From Manduca sexta (taxonomy: Eukaryota; Arthropoda; Insecta; Lepidoptera; Sphingidae), in NCBI RefSeq assembly GCF_014839805.1, contig NC_051120.1, forward strand, positions 9,610,001 through 9,674,000: a DNA stretch of 64,000 nt. The letters are read 5' to 3'. Shown piece by piece: positions 62,939 to 64,000 of the stretch. Numbering within the stretch: the stretch's first letter is position 1; each line of letters opens with the position of its first letter. Under the pieces are notes generated by a model. It was given only the letters and a program-made list of their open reading frames with translations. It was not told where the DNA came from and did no database searches. The position numbers and the translations under genes are program-made.

Positions 62939-64000
62939 TTGTTAGGTTTAATAAGGCTTCGGTTGCGATCAACAATGTACTTATTTATTGTTTTATACAG
63001 AACCCAAAAGAGAGCAACAGTCTCGACGCCATAACCAGAGAGAGAGAGAGTTAATCACATTTAGTAATGTGTCACAACTCTGGCTATGAGCCTTTTTGCC
63101 CTTAACAAAACTTTGTCATAGCTTTGTCATTTACATATTATAAACAAATTCTTTTTTTAGTAATTAAAAAGATTTTTTTTAATAATTAAAGTCGATAGGT
63201 TTATATCATCTCCATCTCGAATCAAGACAAAGCACATGTCACGTCCGATGACCGTCCAAATCCTAAATCCAATTTTATTTATTTTATTTTTTTATTTTAA
63301 TAAAATTAAGACGCAAAACAGATTACAATCAAAATTAAAGCTAATTATAAAATATACAAGCATAAAAACTAGACTGTATTCCTAAACATTGCGCCCTTAC
63401 ACTAGTTAATTACTTAAAGTGCGGACTAAAATAAATTAAGACTATTAAGTACTGTGTAAAGTTAAAAAATTTAAACAAGAAAGTAGTATAAGTGTAACTT
63501 AAAAATATATGACTAACTATTGTGGGTAAATATTAATTGTTTAAGACCTCTTGAGAATGATCCAAATCTGCCATTCATAATGTCAAGGTTTTTGTGTTTT
63601 TTTGCCAAGTCATTATACGACTTTACTTATACTTCTATAATTATTACTTCTCGCTGTCCCATTTAGAGCTTCAGTTCATTAGCTTGTTAGGGACCACACT
63701 CGTTTCTCTTCATCACTCAAAATTGACTGGTAATCCGTCACTTAAATAAGAGTTTCGGGGTTTAAGATATATTTTTATTTATGAGAGTGTTATTGATTTT
63801 GCCTTCTTACCTAGTTTGTGCGTGGGGTGTAGATTTAGATTTCCATTTTAGATCATAATGAATTTGAGTTATAACGGTTGTAACTTTTGATCGACATAGC
63901 GCTGAATGCCTTATTATACTATCGCAAATAGAATAGAGAAAAAAAAATATTTTTAAATATTATAAGAATTTATGGAATTAGAAAATTATAATTATTATTA
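62939..64000. other. No gene; (AG)n microsatellite
   Basis: A CAGAGAGAGAGAGAG run lies at about 63036-63050. The rest to the right edge is AT-rich without a recognisable open frame or repeat. Confidence 0.5.

Overview
The window looks like a piece of nuclear DNA from a lepidopteran insect (moth or butterfly). It is AT-rich and almost free of long open reading frames. It is packed with interspersed repeats of lepidopteran style: tRNA-derived SINEs, Bm1-like repeats, Helitron-like elements with a hairpin and a CTAGT end, LINE 3' ends with GATGAT or ATTTC tails, and TIR MITEs. Nothing bacterial (operons, Shine-Dalgarno sites, tRNA or rRNA operons, CRISPR) was seen.

Only one host gene is supported. 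It lies on the minus strand. Coding exon 1 (4377 down to 4201) encodes a signal peptide and a Cys-rich start. Coding exon 2 (2220 down to 2031) continues in frame, and both have canonical splice sites. Together they give the first ~122 residues of a secreted or membrane protein with the N-terminal lobe of the ANF-receptor ligand-binding fold, most likely a receptor-type guanylate cyclase of the natriuretic-peptide-receptor group. The rest of the gene lies left of base 1. A splice acceptor just before the start codon shows that a further upstream non-coding exon exists. The best candidate is a GC-rich, initiator-containing segment with a donor at 59572. If right, 4.4-59.6 kb is one ~55 kb first intron, and nearly every repeat here is intronic.

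The best preserved mobile element is a 2.09 kb Ty3/gypsy LTR retrotransposon (8942-11031). It has 127-bp LTRs, a 5-bp target duplication, and a large internal deletion that removed protease, RT and RNase H but left a gag start and an open integrase reading frame with its zinc and DDE residues. It sits in the tail of a SINE. A Harbinger remnant (about 17.05-18.88 kb) keeps pieces of a HARBI1-like protein.

The remainder is a repeat mosaic. Family labels used here: A = tRNA-derived SINE with a TATT tail (11 long copies plus fragments); B = ~250 bp repeat containing GCCGGCCTGTTGG; C = Bm1-like repeat; D1/D2 = a second tRNA-derived SINE; E = foldback repeat; F = mariner-type MITE; G = unclassified; K, L, M, N = Helitron-like families; Q, R = LINE 3' ends. 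Several insertions are nested, with exact target duplications that fix their order: D in D at 38.97 kb, D in E at 36.26 kb, a GC-rich retroinsertion in B at 54.94 kb, a long-TIR MITE in Helitron N at 33.02 kb, and the LTR element in A at 8.94 kb. An 87-bp minisatellite lies at 49.79-50.55 kb. Family names are inferred from structure and memory of family features; no database search was possible.
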